From Xenorhabdus ehlersii (GTDB lineage Bacteria; Pseudomonadota; Gammaproteobacteria; Enterobacterales; Enterobacteriaceae): DNA of 64,000 nt. Shown here piece after piece: positions 37,376 through 48,436 of this stretch. The position numbers and the translations under genes are program-made. The stretch lies in NCBI RefSeq assembly GCF_003610465.1, contig NZ_RAQI01000007.1, positions 1 to 64,000 on the forward strand, read 5' to 3'. The notes beneath the pieces are model-generated. The model made no database searches and had not been told where the DNA came from. It saw only the letters and a program-made list of their open reading frames with translations. Position 1 is the stretch's first letter; each line of letters begins with the position of its first letter.

Positions 37376-39205
37376 ATGTCAAATGAAATCAGTAAATTAA
37401 GAAATATAGCAATTATTGCTCACGTCGACCATGGCAAAACCACGCTGGTTGATAAACTCCTGCAGCAGTCCGGTACCTTTGGGGAGCGTGCTGCAACAAC
37501 TGAGCGTGTGATGGATTCCAATGATCTGGAAAAAGAACGTGGTATTACCATCCTTGCAAAGAACACTGCCATCAGATGGAATGACTATCGTATCAATATC
37601 GTAGACACCCCAGGCCACGCCGACTTTGGTGGCGAGGTTGAGCGTGTAATGTCAATGGTAGACAGTGTCCTGTTGCTGGTTGATGCGATGGATGGCCCAA
37701 TGCCACAGACTCGCTTTGTAACCCAGAAAGCGTTTGCTCACGGCCTGAAGCCTATTGTGGTGATCAACAAGGTTGACCGTCCTGGTGCTCGCCCTGACTG
37801 GGTGGTGGATCAGGTGTTTGATTTGTTTGTGAATCTCGGTGCAACCGATGAACAGTTGGATTTCCCAATCATTTATGCTTCTGCGTTGATGGGGGTTGCT
37901 GGTAACGAGCATACCGATATGGCTGAAGACATGACTCCGCTGTATCAGGCAATCGTTGATCATGTTGAGCCACCTAAGGTTGACCTTGATGGCCCATTCC
38001 AGATGCAAATTTCGCAGTTGGATTACAACAACTATGTTGGGGTTATCGGTATCGGTCGCATTAAGCGTGGTATGGTAAAAACAAACCAAAATATCACTAT
38101 CATCGACAGCGAAGGTAAAACTCGCAACGGTAAAGTCGGCAAGGTCTTTAGCCATCTGGGATTGGAGCGTATTGAGTCTGATAAGGCGGAAGCTGGTGAT
38201 ATCATCGCCATTACCGGCCTGGGTGATCTGAACATTTCCGATACCCTGTGTGAAGTCAATGCGGTTGAAGCGTTGCCAGCACTGGCAGTTGATGAACCTA
38301 CCGTAAGCATGTACTTCTGTGTTAATACTTCACCGTTCTGTGGTCGTGAAGGTAAGTACGTGACTTCTCGCCAGATCCTTGATCGTCTGAAAAAAGAGCT
38401 GGTTCATAACGTAGCACTGCGTGTTGAAGAAACTGAAGATCCAGACGCCTTCCGTGTATCAGGCCGTGGTGAACTGCACCTGTCCGTTCTGATCGAGAAC
38501 ATGCGTCGTGAAGGTTTCGAGTTAGCGGTTTCCCGTCCAAAAGTTATTTTCCGTGAAATTGATGGCCGTAAGCAGGAGCCTTTCGAGCAGGTAACTCTGG
38601 ATATTGAAGAACAGCATCAAGGCGATGTAATGCAGGCATTGGGTGAGCGTAAAGGTGAAATGCGTGACATGCTGCCAGATGGCAAAGGTCGCGTTCGTCT
38701 TGATTACGTCATTCCAAGCCGTGGCCTGATCGGCTTCCGTACTGAATTCATGACCATGACTTCGGGTACTGGTTTGTTGTATGCCACATTCAGCCACTAT
38801 GATGACATCCGCCCAGGTGAGATTGGCCGTCGCCAAAATGGTGTGCTGATTTCCAACGGACAAGGCAAGGCAGTTGCTTACGCGCTGTATGGTTTGCAGG
38901 AGCGTGGTAAATTGTTCCTGGGTCATGGTACTGAAGTGTATGAAGGCCAGATTATTGGTATTCACTCACGTTCAAATGACCTGACTGTTAACTGTCTGAC
39001 CGGTAAGAAACTGACTAACGTGCGTGCATCAGGTACGGATGAAGCAACAACACTGTCTCCACATATTAAGAAAACATTGGAGCAGGCGTTGGAGTTTATT
39101 GACGACGACGAGTTGGTTGAAGTAACTCCAGTGTCAATTCGCTTGCGTAAGCGTCATTTGACCGAAAACGATCGCCGTCGTGCAAATCGTAGCAAAGAAG
39201 TTTAA
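37376..39205 (+). CDS. typA: ribosome-associated GTPase TypA/BipA
   Basis: A 609-residue translational GTPase that binds the 70S ribosome, helps 50S assembly at low temperature and influences stress and virulence gene expression. G1 AHVDHGKTT (residues 15-23), G2 RGITI, G3 [12 protein letters not shown]4 NKVD, then domains II, III, V and the BipA-specific C-terminus ([30 protein letters not shown]). The 5' end lies behind a palindrome. It is divergent from glnA as in E. coli. Confidence 0.98.
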   Translation: MSNEISKLRNIAIIAHVDHGKTTLVDKLLQQSGTFGERAATTERVMDSNDLEKERGITILAKNTAIRWNDYRINIVDTPGHADFGGEVERVMSMVDSVLLLVDAMDGPMPQTRFVTQKAFAHGLKPIVVINKVDRPGARPDWVVDQVFDLFVNLGATDEQLDFPIIYASALMGVAGNEHTDMAEDMTPLYQAIVDHVEPPKVDLDGPFQMQISQLDYNNYVGVIGIGRIKRGMVKTNQNITIIDSEGKTRNGKVGKVFSHLGLERIESDKAEAGDIIAITGLGDLNISDTLCEVNAVEALPALAVDEPTVSMYFCVNTSPFCGREGKYVTSRQILDRLKKELVHNVALRVEETEDPDAFRVSGRGELHLSVLIENMRREGFELAVSRPKVIFREIDGRKQEPFEQVTLDIEEQHQGDVMQALGERKGEMRDMLPDGKGRVRLDYVIPSRGLIGFRTEFMTMTSGTGLLYATFSHYDDIRPGEIGRRQNGVLISNGQGKAVAYALYGLQERGKLFLGHGTEVYEGQIIGIHSRSNDLTVNCLTGKKLTNVRASGTDEATTLSPHIKKTLEQALEFIDDDELVEVTPVSIRLRKRHLTENDRRRANRSKEV

Positions 39206-39248
39206 TTTCTGGATTATGCGTTGCATATGACAGTTTGAACATCAACGG

Positions 39249-39280
39249 CTTAGGGCGCTTCGGTGCCCTGAGTTCTTTTA
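39249..39280 (+). terminator. rho-independent terminator of typA
   Basis: CTTAGGGC and GCCCTGAG form the stem, with a C(UUCG)G tetraloop at the tip, followed by TTCTTTTA. Confidence 0.85.
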
Positions 39281-39470
39281 TGATATCCCCTTCCAACCAT
39301 TTTGTTATCTATTCCTACTGATCGGTCGGTAGCCAGTCAAGAGCTTCAACGACGATTTATAAGACGCTTCATAAGAAGAACAATTTATTTGTTTTTTTAT
39401 CTCTTCATTCTTTTTTCTTAATAAAAGTATGATAAAAGTACTAAACAATAAGCGTCAGTCAGGAGGGATT

Positions 39471-40088
39471 ATGCTGTATATTTTCGATCTGGGTAACGTG
39501 ATTATTGATATTGATTTTAAAAGAGTACTGGCTGTTTGGAGTAATCTGAGTGGGACACCACTGGCAACATTGACCCCAAAATTTTCTCAGGGAGAGACTA
39601 TTGAAAAACATGAGTGTGGACAAATTAGTGACACTGAATTTGCAGAAATGATGTGTGATGAAATGGAGGTCTCACTCAGTTTTGAACAATTTGCGGAAGG
39701 CTGGAATACAATCTTTATCGGTGTCAGGCAGGAAGTCATTGAGTTAATGAATAAATTGCGTGCTCAAGGGCATCGTGTGGTTGTGTTGTCAAATACAAAT
39801 CGTCTGCATATTGATTACTGCTCAGTGCATTATCCTGAGATTGCAGTATCAGCGGATTTCCTTTACCTATCCCACGAATTGAGGATGCGTAAACCCAATC
39901 TTGATATTTTTAACTATGTGCTTGCAGTGGAAGGCGTGACAGCAGATCAAGCCATATTCTTTGATGATCTTTTAGAAAACGTCGAAGCAGCAAAAAAATC
40001 AGGCATCAATGCAATTCATGTGGCTGACAGGAGTGTAATCCCTGATTATTTTCAGTCACATGATTTCTCGCTTCCCTCAAAAAATTAA
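39471..40088 (+). CDS. yihX: HAD-family alpha-D-glucose-1-phosphate phosphatase YihX
   Basis: A 205-residue HAD hydrolase. Motif I FDLGNVI (nucleophile Asp6, with glycine in place of the usual second aspartate as in E. coli YihX), motif II VVLSNTN, motif III Lys in RMRKPN and motif IV FFDDLLENV. YihX dephosphorylates glucose-1-phosphate. The frame is open to 39429, but GGAGG just before ATG 39471 and the family start MLYIFDLG decide the start. dtd follows 39 bp later; the rbn gene that separates them in E. coli is missing. Confidence 0.93.
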   Translation: MLYIFDLGNVIIDIDFKRVLAVWSNLSGTPLATLTPKFSQGETIEKHECGQISDTEFAEMMCDEMEVSLSFEQFAEGWNTIFIGVRQEVIELMNKLRAQGHRVVVLSNTNRLHIDYCSVHYPEIAVSADFLYLSHELRMRKPNLDIFNYVLAVEGVTADQAIFFDDLLENVEAAKKSGINAIHVADRSVIPDYFQSHDFSLPSKN

Positions 40089-40127
40089 CATCGTTTGCTT
40101 ATTGCAACGGAATAACAGGCAAGAGAA

Positions 40128-40565
40128 ATGATCGCATTAATTCAGCGTGTAACACAGGCAAAGGTTGTTGTTGAAGGTGAGACGATTGGAGAAATTGGAC
40201 AAGGGTTGCTGGTGTTGCTGGGGGTTGAAAAAGACGATACCCCACAGAAAGCGCAACGTTTATGCGACAAGGTAATGGGATATCGGGTATTCAGCGATGA
40301 GCAGGGAAAAATGAACCTTAATGTTCAGCAGGCTGGCGGTAGTTTGTTGGTGGTATCGCAATTTACATTAGTCGCGGACACACAGAAAGGCTTAAGACCC
40401 AGCTTTTCTGGCGGTGCTGAGCCACAAAAAGCAGAAGAGCTTTATCGCGATTTTGTTGAACAGTGCCGTGTAACTGGTGTAAAAACAGAAAAGGGGAAAT
40501 TTGCGGCAGACATGAAAGTCAGTTTGACAAATGACGGGCCGGTAACTTTCTGGTTGCAAGTATGA
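40128..40565 (+). CDS. dtd: D-aminoacyl-tRNA deacylase
   Basis: A 145-residue dimeric enzyme that removes D-amino acids (and glycine mischarged on tRNA-Ala) from tRNA. Signature motifs SQFTLVADT (S-Q-x-T) and the cross-subunit Gly-cisPro loop N-D-G-P-V-T-F near the C-terminus are intact. The next gene starts 27 bp after its stop. Confidence 0.96.
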   Translation: MIALIQRVTQAKVVVEGETIGEIGQGLLVLLGVEKDDTPQKAQRLCDKVMGYRVFSDEQGKMNLNVQQAGGSLLVVSQFTLVADTQKGLRPSFSGGAEPQKAEELYRDFVEQCRVTGVKTEKGKFAADMKVSLTNDGPVTFWLQV

Positions 40566-40591
40566 TGTGTTTCAAGAAAGGGGTTGTTTCT

Positions 40592-41509
40592 ATGTACCAT
40601 CTGAGAGTACCTCAAACAGAACAAGAGTTGGAAATTTATTACCAATTTCGTTGGGAGATGTTGCGTAAACCGCTTCATCAGCCCGTCGGATCAGAGAAAG
40701 ATGGTTACGATTCGATGGCTCATCACCAAATGGTGGTGGATGAACAGGGTAATCCGCTGGCTGTTGGGCGTTTATATATAAACGCGGATAATGAAGGCGC
40801 TATTCGTTTTCTGGCTGTTCATCCCCATGTGCAACGAAAAGGTTTGGGGACACTGATTGCGATGGCATTGGAATCGGTAGCCAGACAGGAAGGTGTGAAA
40901 CGAATTGTTTGCGGCGCACGGGAAGATGCGGTTGATTTCTTCGACAAGTTGGGTTTTCAAAACCGTGGTTTGATCAATGGTGCTAAGGCGTCACCGATTA
41001 ACCACTTCCTCATGATAAAACCGATAATAAGCCTTGATGATATCTTGCACCGTCCTGATTGGTGTGCAGAGTTGCAGCAGGCATGGCATAAGCAAATCCC
41101 TTTGAGTGAAAAGATGGGGCTGAGGATCACCCAATATACCGGGCAACATTTCATCACAACGATGCCCGAAGCCGGAAACCAGAATCCACATCATACTATT
41201 TTCGCCGGTAGCTTATTTTCTCAGGCCACCTTAACGGCATGGGGATTGATTTGGTTGTTGCTACAGGAGCGCCAGTTAGGGGGAGATATCGTTTTGGTGG
41301 ATGCCAATATTCGTTATCGGCGACCGATTACAGGGCGCCCCTGTGCAACTGCCGATTTCAATAATATGAGCGGAGACCTTGCCCGTCTTGCCCGCGGCAA
41401 TAAAGCCCGCGTAACGGTGGAAGTGCAGGTTAGCGGTGAACATGGCGTAGGTAGTGTGTTCACCGGTACTTATATCGTCCTGCCTCCCGAACGTCTTACT
41501 AAAGCTTGA
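40592..41509 (+). CDS. fabY: YiiD/FabY, GNAT acetyltransferase fused to a thioesterase-like domain
   Basis: A 305-residue two-domain protein. Residues 1-150 are a GNAT domain with the acetyl-CoA loop [11 protein letters not shown]; residues 155-305 are the YiiD C-terminal hot-dog domain ([21 protein letters not shown]). In E. coli the gene complements loss of FabH, suggesting a role in starting fatty-acid synthesis. The frame opens at 40562, but ATG 40592 with AAGGGG upstream matches the family start MYHLRVPQ. The 3' end overlaps the convergent yicH by 11 bp. Confidence 0.93.
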   Translation: MYHLRVPQTEQELEIYYQFRWEMLRKPLHQPVGSEKDGYDSMAHHQMVVDEQGNPLAVGRLYINADNEGAIRFLAVHPHVQRKGLGTLIAMALESVARQEGVKRIVCGAREDAVDFFDKLGFQNRGLINGAKASPINHFLMIKPIISLDDILHRPDWCAELQQAWHKQIPLSEKMGLRITQYTGQHFITTMPEAGNQNPHHTIFAGSLFSQATLTAWGLIWLLLQERQLGGDIVLVDANIRYRRPITGRPCATADFNNMSGDLARLARGNKARVTVEVQVSGEHGVGSVFTGTYIVLPPERLTKA

Positions 41510-43280
41510 TTTTTGCGCAGGTTTGGCTCTCCGTAGAATGGCCTGTTGTTGAGTTCCCAGCTTCAGGGTTATCTACGGAAGAGGGGACTGTTAGGGTACA
41601 GCGGTTCGTTGAGATCAAACCTTGCTCAACAGATTGTGACTCTTTGTCCGATGATTTATCTTCAGCAACTAATGTCCCGGTTATTGTTCCCTTCACATCG
41701 TCAGCGGAGAGATCTCCCGTGATAGCGAGTGAGAAATTTCCTTCTCCCTGAATCTTAAGCGGTATCCAACCCCATTGTGGCAAGATGTTCAAATCCGCAT
41801 TCATACCTTTGAAATTGAGGTTAAAAGGCGTATGAGCAGTTTGTTGTTCCGCCGAGCCAGTAACTTGCAGCAGTCCTTCATGTGTAAAGCCATTCAATTT
41901 ATCAATGATGACTTTGCCGTCGGTGGCGTGTAGTTGCAGATAAGGACGGGTTATTTCGATTTTGTTAAATGTTCCCGCAGCCGCTTGCAGCGATGCCTGA
42001 CCATTCCACAATCCCCACTTGCCATTTTTCAAGATATCCATATTGTCAATATGGGCTGAAAGAGTGGTGAGCTGGAACGGGAAATTGGGATTGGTATCAA
42101 TCAGCAGCGTATTATTGATAGTAATATCATTGAGTTTTACTCCTGAAATCCATTCTGGCGCAGGCTGTTTGAAATAGTTGAGCCATGTTGGTGGCAGAGC
42201 ATAAAGCAGCCCTGTTACAGAGCTCTCTTTGAGGGTAAGGAGCCGACTTTTGCGATCCCATTGAGACTGGATATTGAACAACCCTTTTTGATAGTGGGTT
42301 GTCAGGTTTGCGATGGTAAAGGTATCACCAGAAAAGCGGAATTTTCCAAGCGTGTCGCTGAACTGTGCATTATCCAACGTCATGTTCATCGCATTAAAAT
42401 CAATCAACCCATCTTCGGCGCTCCAACTGCCGTTGACTAAGCCTAAATTTTTGATGGCGCTATCCAGATAATCAACAGACCAATTTTGCCCTTGCAGTTT
42501 GGCATTAGTGATATTGAGATTTTTGATATACATAGCCGGCAGATGGCTGATTTTTTCTTTCAACTCACCCAGTGTCATTGGTGTTTGCCAGCGAATGTCA
42601 CTGAGCAGGATATTGTTCCAGCGCCAACTGCCGTCCGGCAATTGCTGACCATCGCCAGAAATGGCGCCTCGCAGAAATGTTGCGCCAAAAGAGTCGATAG
42701 TCAGGGCTTTATTCTGGTAACTACCTTGTACAACGGCGTTTTTAACAGATATGTCATTTAAACGGATCGTACTGGCACTGAATTGATATTTTCCATTACC
42801 AAATGGGTTGCCCACAGCAGGAACCCAAGGTGTAATTCCGCCTGTGATATTCTCCCCCTGGATACGCGTGTTGGGACTCTCTAGCTGAATATTCATCTGG
42901 TTTAGTTGCAGGATATCCGCTTGTAAAAGAGGAGGAAGCTGATTTCCAGAGAGTATCAATGTCCCTTGTTGCAATGTCAGACGACGGAGATTTTGGGGGG
43001 ACAGTAAATGCTGCCATTTGAAATCGAGATTAATGGTATCGGCATTGAGTGAGAAAGGACTTTGTTTGTCACTAATGTCAATGTAGTTAAGTGATATGGT
43101 AGCAGGCTGCTGCCAGCTATGGCTGATGTGTTCAATACTGACTTGATAATGTCCTTGTCTGCTGAGCCATTGGCTTAACTGTTTGGCTCCCCAATGCGTC
43201 TGGGCAACAACATAAATAACTATGATTGCCAAAATTAGCACTAATAGAAGAGTGACAAAAAATTTCCCTAACCACCTCAT
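41499..43280 (-). CDS. yicH: AsmA-family protein YicH
   Basis: A 593-residue envelope protein with one N-terminal transmembrane anchor (residues 5-27, [20 protein letters not shown]) and a long beta-rich periplasmic region with the AsmA pattern at both ends. AsmA-like proteins are linked to lipid transfer between membranes; YicH itself is poorly characterised. The C-terminal ~40 residues are Ser/Thr-rich, contain two cysteines and make it somewhat longer than the E. coli protein. It follows xanP with a terminator between, so it is probably transcribed separately. Confidence 0.88.
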   Translation of the reverse strand: MRWLGKFFVTLLLVLILAIIVIYVVAQTHWGAKQLSQWLSRQGHYQVSIEHISHSWQQPATISLNYIDISDKQSPFSLNADTINLDFKWQHLLSPQNLRRLTLQQGTLILSGNQLPPLLQADILQLNQMNIQLESPNTRIQGENITGGITPWVPAVGNPFGNGKYQFSASTIRLNDISVKNAVVQGSYQNKALTIDSFGATFLRGAISGDGQQLPDGSWRWNNILLSDIRWQTPMTLGELKEKISHLPAMYIKNLNITNAKLQGQNWSVDYLDSAIKNLGLVNGSWSAEDGLIDFNAMNMTLDNAQFSDTLGKFRFSGDTFTIANLTTHYQKGLFNIQSQWDRKSRLLTLKESSVTGLLYALPPTWLNYFKQPAPEWISGVKLNDITINNTLLIDTNPNFPFQLTTLSAHIDNMDILKNGKWGLWNGQASLQAAAGTFNKIEITRPYLQLHATDGKVIIDKLNGFTHEGLLQVTGSAEQQTAHTPFNLNFKGMNADLNILPQWGWIPLKIQGEGNFSLAITGDLSADDVKGTITGTLVAEDKSSDKESQSVEQGLISTNRCTLTVPSSVDNPEAGNSTTGHSTESQTCAKIKL

Positions 43281-43361
43281 ATTTCACCTCAACAGTGTGA
43301 CCTTCCAATAGAAGTCCTTTTATGCCGTAAAATAGAGCAGCACTCAATAGAGGATTTAGCT

Positions 43362-43393
43362 AAAAAAGAAAACTCCCGCGAGTAAGGCGGGAG
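43362..43393 (-). terminator. rho-independent terminator of xanP
   Basis: On the minus strand CTCCCGC and GCGGGAG form a 7-bp GC-rich stem followed by TTTTCTTTTTTAG, 27 bp after the xanP stop. Confidence 0.88.
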
Positions 43394-43419
43394 AAAAGTA
43401 TCATATAAAAAACGGCTAA

Positions 43420-44805
43420 TTATTTATCTTGGGGAAAAATTAGGTTAAGCAGAATGGCGGTTAACCCACCTGCGGCAATACCTGAAGAGAGTAAATTTTT
43501 CACCCAATCAGGGGCAAACTGTAAAATCAGCGGTTGTTGAGAGACACCTAACCCGACGGCCAGGGACAGTGCGATGATCATAATGGAACGTCGATTCAGA
43601 GGTTCACGAGAAACAATTCTGACACCAGATGCGGCGATAGTACCAAACATCACAATCGTCGCCCCTCCCAGAACAGGCTCAGGAATATGTTGTACAAAAC
43701 CAGCCACAGCGGGAAACAGCCCCAATAGAATTAACATTAAAGCAATCATGTAACCAACATAGCGACTGGCAACACCGGTTAGCTGGATCACACCATTGTT
43801 CTGGCCAAAACAGGAGTTTGGAAATGTATTGAACACGGCTGACACCATAGAATTGAGGCCATTTGCCAGCACACCGCCCTTGATACGTTTCATATAGAGC
43901 GGACCACTGACAGGCTGTTCAGAGACATCTGAGGTAGCTGTGATATCACCAATCGTTTCCAGTGATGTCACCATAAAAATCAGAATCAGTGGGATCAACA
44001 GATTCCAGTCAAAAGACAAACCATAGTAGAGTGGCGAAGGGACGGTGATGATTGGTGTACCTTCTTTTGGTGTTGAAACGGGCAACATATCCATGTACCA
44101 GGCCAGCAGATAACCCACTGCCATGGCAATGACCAGAGAAGCGACACGCAAGTAAGGGTTATTTTGGCGATTCAGTAACACGATGACGGCAAGAACAGTT
44201 CCTGCAAGCAGCAGGTTTTCAGGTGCGCCAAATGTGCCGTTTTGAATTGCAGAATAACCGCCACCAATCGAAGTTAACCCCACTTGAATTAACGACAGGC
44301 CAATAATCATCACCACGATACCGGATACCAGCGGTGTAATGATCCGTCTTGCTAAATGCAGCACTCGTGAAAGCAGCACTTCCGTCATTGAGGCGAGCAT
44401 CAGTGTACCGAACAGAGCTGCCATCATGGTGGGAATATCCGCACCGCCATTTTTTAATGCTAAGCCACCCATAATCAGTGGAGCAACAAAATTAAAACTG
44501 GTGCCCTGAATTGAAAGTAATCCAGAGCCAATGGGTCCCCAAGAGCGAATTTGAATAAGTGATGCCAAACCTGAAGCAAACAGGGACATACTGATAATAC
44601 GTTGGGTATCCTGTTCTGGAAGCCCCAGAGCCTGGCAAATCAGCATTGCTGGCGTAATAACAGCTACAAACATTGCTAGTAAATGTTGGCATGCAGCAAA
44701 TAGGGCATGTGGGAACGGTGGTTTATCTTCCAGGCGATAGATAAGTTCATTGTTTGATTTATTGGGAACTTCTGATGAATTGGATTCACGGGGTAAATTG
44801 ACCAT
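43420..44805 (-). CDS. xanP: xanthine permease XanP (NCS2 family)
   Basis: A 461-residue proton/xanthine symporter of the inner membrane. It tracks E. coli XanP along its length: [60 protein letters not shown] and the NAT signature [17 protein letters not shown]. Those residues shape substrate choice and are unchanged, so xanthine is the likely substrate. Divergent from gltS, with a perfect PurR box 55-70 bp upstream. Confidence 0.95.
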   Translation of the reverse strand: MVNLPRESNSSEVPNKSNNELIYRLEDKPPFPHALFAACQHLLAMFVAVITPAMLICQALGLPEQDTQRIISMSLFASGLASLIQIRSWGPIGSGLLSIQGTSFNFVAPLIMGGLALKNGGADIPTMMAALFGTLMLASMTEVLLSRVLHLARRIITPLVSGIVVMIIGLSLIQVGLTSIGGGYSAIQNGTFGAPENLLLAGTVLAVIVLLNRQNNPYLRVASLVIAMAVGYLLAWYMDMLPVSTPKEGTPIITVPSPLYYGLSFDWNLLIPLILIFMVTSLETIGDITATSDVSEQPVSGPLYMKRIKGGVLANGLNSMVSAVFNTFPNSCFGQNNGVIQLTGVASRYVGYMIALMLILLGLFPAVAGFVQHIPEPVLGGATIVMFGTIAASGVRIVSREPLNRRSIMIIALSLAVGLGVSQQPLILQFAPDWVKNLLSSGIAAGGLTAILLNLIFPQDK

Positions 44806-44859
44806 ATTGTGAAATTCCAGATAGACAAAAAGTGCATTTTAACGATTCTTATCATCAAA

Positions 44860-44875
44860 GCAATCGTTTGCTTAA
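44860..44875. promoter_or_regulatory. PurR box upstream of xanP
   Basis: AAGCAATCGTTTGCTT matches the PurR consensus ANGCAANCGNTTNCNT at all fixed positions and is fully palindromic at the core. It lies in the promoter region shared with gltS, much closer to xanP. Confidence 0.8.
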
Positions 44876-45046
44876 AGTTTTCATAATGAAATACAAATTA
44901 ATTTCGTCACATTTTTAAATGTTTTAACTTGTGTTTATGCGTAATTTTCTTTCTAATCCAACCCTTACCTGCTCTTGGCGTTTTTATAGGATGATTATAA
45001 CGTCACATTAAATTCACATAATATTAACAATGGATGAGGTACATCG

Positions 45047-46261
45047 ATGTATCATCTGGATATTTATGGCACGCTCGTTGCTGCCACACTGGTTTTGCTA
45101 CTAGGAAGAAAACTCGTACAATCAGTCCCATTCCTTGAGAAATATACGATCCCTGAGCCAGTCGCAGGTGGATTATTGGTTGCGCTAGTTCTGCTGGCGG
45201 TTAAACAATCCACGGGTTGGGAAGTCAGTTTTGACTTGTCTCTCCAAGAGCCTCTCATGTTGATGTTCTTTGCCACCATCGGCTTGAACGCTAACCTTGC
45301 CAGCCTGAAAGCAGGCGGAAAATTCTTGGTCATTTTTGTCTGCGTGGTTGTTGGCCTGTTATTTGTACAGAACACCGTAGGCATTGCGTTGGCGAAAATG
45401 CTTGGTCTCGATCCATTAATGGGATTGCTGGCAGGCTCTATTACACTGTCTGGTGGGCATGGAACAGGAGCCGCTTGGGGCAAGGTATTCACTGAACGCT
45501 ATGGTTTTGAAAATGCTACAGAAGTGGCAATGGCATGTGCAACATTCGGTCTGATTTTAGGTGGCTTAATTGGCGGCCCAGTTGCCCGCATGTTGGTGAA
45601 AAATACCAAAACTCCAGGATTGGGAGCTGAGGATACCGAGCTGCCGACGGCATTTGAGAAACCTTATACTGGTCGGCTTATTACGCCATTAGTGATGGTG
45701 GAAACTATTGCTATGGTTTCCATTTGCTTATTGGCCGGTAAGTTTATTGAGAAACTGCTACAAGGCACAGCCTTTGAATTACCGACATTCGTATGTGTCC
45801 TGTTTGTTGGTGTCATTCTCAGTAACGGCTTATCCCTGCTTGGTTTTTATCGGGTCTTTGACCGAGCGGTGTCGGTCTTGGGTAACGTTAGTTTATCGCT
45901 GTTCCTGGCAATGGCATTGATGAGCCTGAAACTGTGGCAGTTGGCTTCCCTTGCGCTGCCAATGTTGATCATTCTTGCCGTGCAAGCAGTGGTTATGGCT
46001 TTATATGCTGTTTTCGTCACTTACCGCATCATGGGCAAGAATTTCGACGCGGCAGTCTTGTCAGCCGGCCACTGTGGTTTTGGCTTAGGGGCAACACCAA
46101 CAGCCATCGCGAATATGCAAGCGATCACCGACCGTTTTGGACCATCGCATGTGGCATTCTTACTCGTTCCCATGGTGGGGGCATTCTTCCTTGATATTGT
46201 CAACGCTGCTGTCATCAAATTGTATCTGTTATTACCGGTGTTCCCATCTGTAGCAGGTTAA
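45047..46261 (+). CDS. gltS: sodium/glutamate symporter GltS
   Basis: A 404-residue inner-membrane Na+/glutamate importer. The duplicated family core is visible: SGGHGTGAAWG in the first half (residue about 138) and AGHCGFGLGATPTAIANM in the second (about 338), the two re-entrant loop motifs. Membrane segments cover most of the protein. It keeps the conserved position between xanP (divergent) and recG (convergent). Confidence 0.96.
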   Translation: MYHLDIYGTLVAATLVLLLGRKLVQSVPFLEKYTIPEPVAGGLLVALVLLAVKQSTGWEVSFDLSLQEPLMLMFFATIGLNANLASLKAGGKFLVIFVCVVVGLLFVQNTVGIALAKMLGLDPLMGLLAGSITLSGGHGTGAAWGKVFTERYGFENATEVAMACATFGLILGGLIGGPVARMLVKNTKTPGLGAEDTELPTAFEKPYTGRLITPLVMVETIAMVSICLLAGKFIEKLLQGTAFELPTFVCVLFVGVILSNGLSLLGFYRVFDRAVSVLGNVSLSLFLAMALMSLKLWQLASLALPMLIILAVQAVVMALYAVFVTYRIMGKNFDAAVLSAGHCGFGLGATPTAIANMQAITDRFGPSHVAFLLVPMVGAFFLDIVNAAVIKLYLLLPVFPSVAG

Positions 46262-46302
46262 ATTAATTTACTTTTGGTTCGCTCAATATCTTGGTGAAAT
46301 AG

Positions 46303-46323
46303 GCCGCTGAAATTCTCAGCGGC
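46303..46323. terminator. hairpin between gltS and recG
   Basis: GCCGCTGA and TCAGCGGC form an 8-bp stem with a five-base loop in the 68-bp gap between the convergent genes. U-runs are poor on both sides. Confidence 0.55.
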
Positions 46324-46329
46324 TGGAAC

Positions 46330-48414
46330 TTAAGCATGACTATATTGAGAACGCTCCGGCAACCAGCGTTCAATTAGCGCCTTGGCATGTTCAGGGTAGC
46401 GTTGGTGGATATAGTGGGCGATACGCTGAACTTCAGGAAGCATACTTTGATCCCGTAATAAATCCGCGATCCTGAATTCTGCATTGCCCGTTTGGCGCGT
46501 ACCAAGTAATTCACCTGGCCCGCGGATCTCCAAATCTTTCTGGGCAATCACAAAACCATCGTTACTGTCCCGTAAAACTTGCAGGCGAATTTTGGCTGTA
46601 TTGGTCAGTGGAGTTTTATAGAGCAGGACACAGTGAGAAGCGATGGCTCCACGCCCGACGCGTCCTCGAAGCTGGTGCAACTGGGCTAACCCTAGCCGTT
46701 CGGGATTGTCGATGATCATCAGGCTGGCATTGGGCACATCTACCCCGACTTCGATTACTGTCGTGGCAACCAGCAATTGTATTTCACCTTGTTTGAACGC
46801 CTCCATGACGGTTTGTTTTTCTGCCGGTTTCATCCGCCCGTGCACTAAGCCGATTTTCAATTCAGGCAATGACAGTGTCAGCTCTTCGCTGGTTGCTTGC
46901 GCTGCTTGCGCTTCTAGCACTACTTCCGAATCTTCGATCAAGGTACACACCCAGTAAGCCTGACGGCCTTCATCCAGACAGGCGCTTTTGATACGTTGGA
47001 TAATGTCATTCCGGCGAGTATCCGGGATGGCAACCGTTGTGACTGGTGTTCGGCCTGGTGGCAATTCATCAATGATAGAAGTATCCAGATCGGCGTAGGC
47101 GGTCATTGCCAATGTGCGTGGAATAGGGGTTGCAGTCATGATCAATTGATGGGGATAGAAGCCTTGTTCGCGCCCTTTTTCCCATAATGCCAGACGTTGA
47201 TGAACACCGAATCGATGTTGCTCATCAATGATAACCAGTGCTAATCCGGCAAATTTTACTTGCTCCTGAAACATGGCATGAGTACCGACAACCATGCTTA
47301 CTTGACCGCTTGCTATCGCCTCTTGCTGTGCCTGACGTGCCTTGCCTTTCTGTTTGCCAGCCAACCAACCGACCTGAATACCGAGTGGTTCAAGCCATTG
47401 ACGGAAGGTATTGGCATGTTGCTCTGCCAAAAGCTCAGTTGGTGCCATCAGAGCCACTTGTTTGCCGTGAACAATGGCACGGACGGCTGCCAGTGCTGCC
47501 ACCAATGTTTTTCCCGAACCGACATCCCCTTGTATCAGACGCATCATGGGGACATTTTTTGCCAAATCATGTTCTATTTCTGCAACGACACGGGCTTGTG
47601 CGCCTGTGGGTGAGAATGGTAACTGGCTCAGAAGCTTCTGCTTTAGCGAATCATCTGCCGTTAAGGGGGATGCATGAAAGCGCTGGGTTCCAGCCCTGAC
47701 TGCCAACATACTTAAATGATGCGCCAGCAATTCTTCCAGAATCAACCTTCGCTGGGCTGGATGTCGGCTATTCTCCAAATCGGCCAGAGAAGTATCCGGC
47801 GGGGGATGGTGCAATGTACGCAGTGCATCAGGCAGGCTAATGATATTCTGGCTAAATTCTTCCGGCAGCAATTCATTTATGGCACAGGTAGTTAATATTT
47901 CCAATGCCTGATCGATTAACTTGCGCAGCGTCGTCTGGCGTACTCCCTCGGTCGTGGGATAGATGGGGGTTAACGTCTCTTGCAGGTGGATACGGCTGGC
48001 GTGTTGCTGGACTTTATATTCAGGATGGATAATCTCTGGCCCTTGATTGCCGCGACGAATTTCCCCATAAGCAACAATGTGCTTTCCTGCGGCCAGATTA
48101 TTTTTCATGGCGGCAGTAAAATTGAAGAAACGCAGGGTCAATATACCTGTGCTATCACTGATTTGGCAGGTCATGATGCGCCGACGCCCAAACGTCACAT
48201 TGGTGCGTAATATTTCACCTGTTACCGTAGCATAAGTACCGGGCAGTAATTCATTAATGGTATACAGGCGGGTTTGATCCTCATAACGGAGAGGCATATG
48301 CAAAAGCAGATCTTGTAGATTGACCAACCCTAACTTAGCGAGTTTAGTGACCTGATTGGCTCCAACACCACGCAATGTGGTTAAGGGGATGGCATCAAGT
48401 AGTTGGCCTTTCAT
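46330..48414 (-). CDS. recG: ATP-dependent DNA helicase RecG
   Basis: A 694-residue superfamily 2 helicase that remodels stalled replication forks and R-loops. N-terminal wedge domain (OB fold, TRLYTINELLPGTYATVTGE), Walker A GDVGSGKT (about residue 297), DEQH box (IDEQHRFGVHQ), motif III TATPIPRT and motif VI QLRGRVGRG. Length matches E. coli. It follows trmH by 22 bp in one transcription unit. Confidence 0.97.
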   Translation of the reverse strand: MKGQLLDAIPLTTLRGVGANQVTKLAKLGLVNLQDLLLHMPLRYEDQTRLYTINELLPGTYATVTGEILRTNVTFGRRRIMTCQISDSTGILTLRFFNFTAAMKNNLAAGKHIVAYGEIRRGNQGPEIIHPEYKVQQHASRIHLQETLTPIYPTTEGVRQTTLRKLIDQALEILTTCAINELLPEEFSQNIISLPDALRTLHHPPPDTSLADLENSRHPAQRRLILEELLAHHLSMLAVRAGTQRFHASPLTADDSLKQKLLSQLPFSPTGAQARVVAEIEHDLAKNVPMMRLIQGDVGSGKTLVAALAAVRAIVHGKQVALMAPTELLAEQHANTFRQWLEPLGIQVGWLAGKQKGKARQAQQEAIASGQVSMVVGTHAMFQEQVKFAGLALVIIDEQHRFGVHQRLALWEKGREQGFYPHQLIMTATPIPRTLAMTAYADLDTSIIDELPPGRTPVTTVAIPDTRRNDIIQRIKSACLDEGRQAYWVCTLIEDSEVVLEAQAAQATSEELTLSLPELKIGLVHGRMKPAEKQTVMEAFKQGEIQLLVATTVIEVGVDVPNASLMIIDNPERLGLAQLHQLRGRVGRGAIASHCVLLYKTPLTNTAKIRLQVLRDSNDGFVIAQKDLEIRGPGELLGTRQTGNAEFRIADLLRDQSMLPEVQRIAHYIHQRYPEHAKALIERWLPERSQYSHA

Positions 48415-48436
48415 ACGATTTCTCCGTCAGTGTGAT

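Noticed and set aside
37182..37382. Minus-strand 66-residue open frame overlapping the typA start
   Set aside because: It covers the typA 5' UTR and palindrome and has no protein-like pattern. A different frame in this region (the 58-codon relic) looks more coding.
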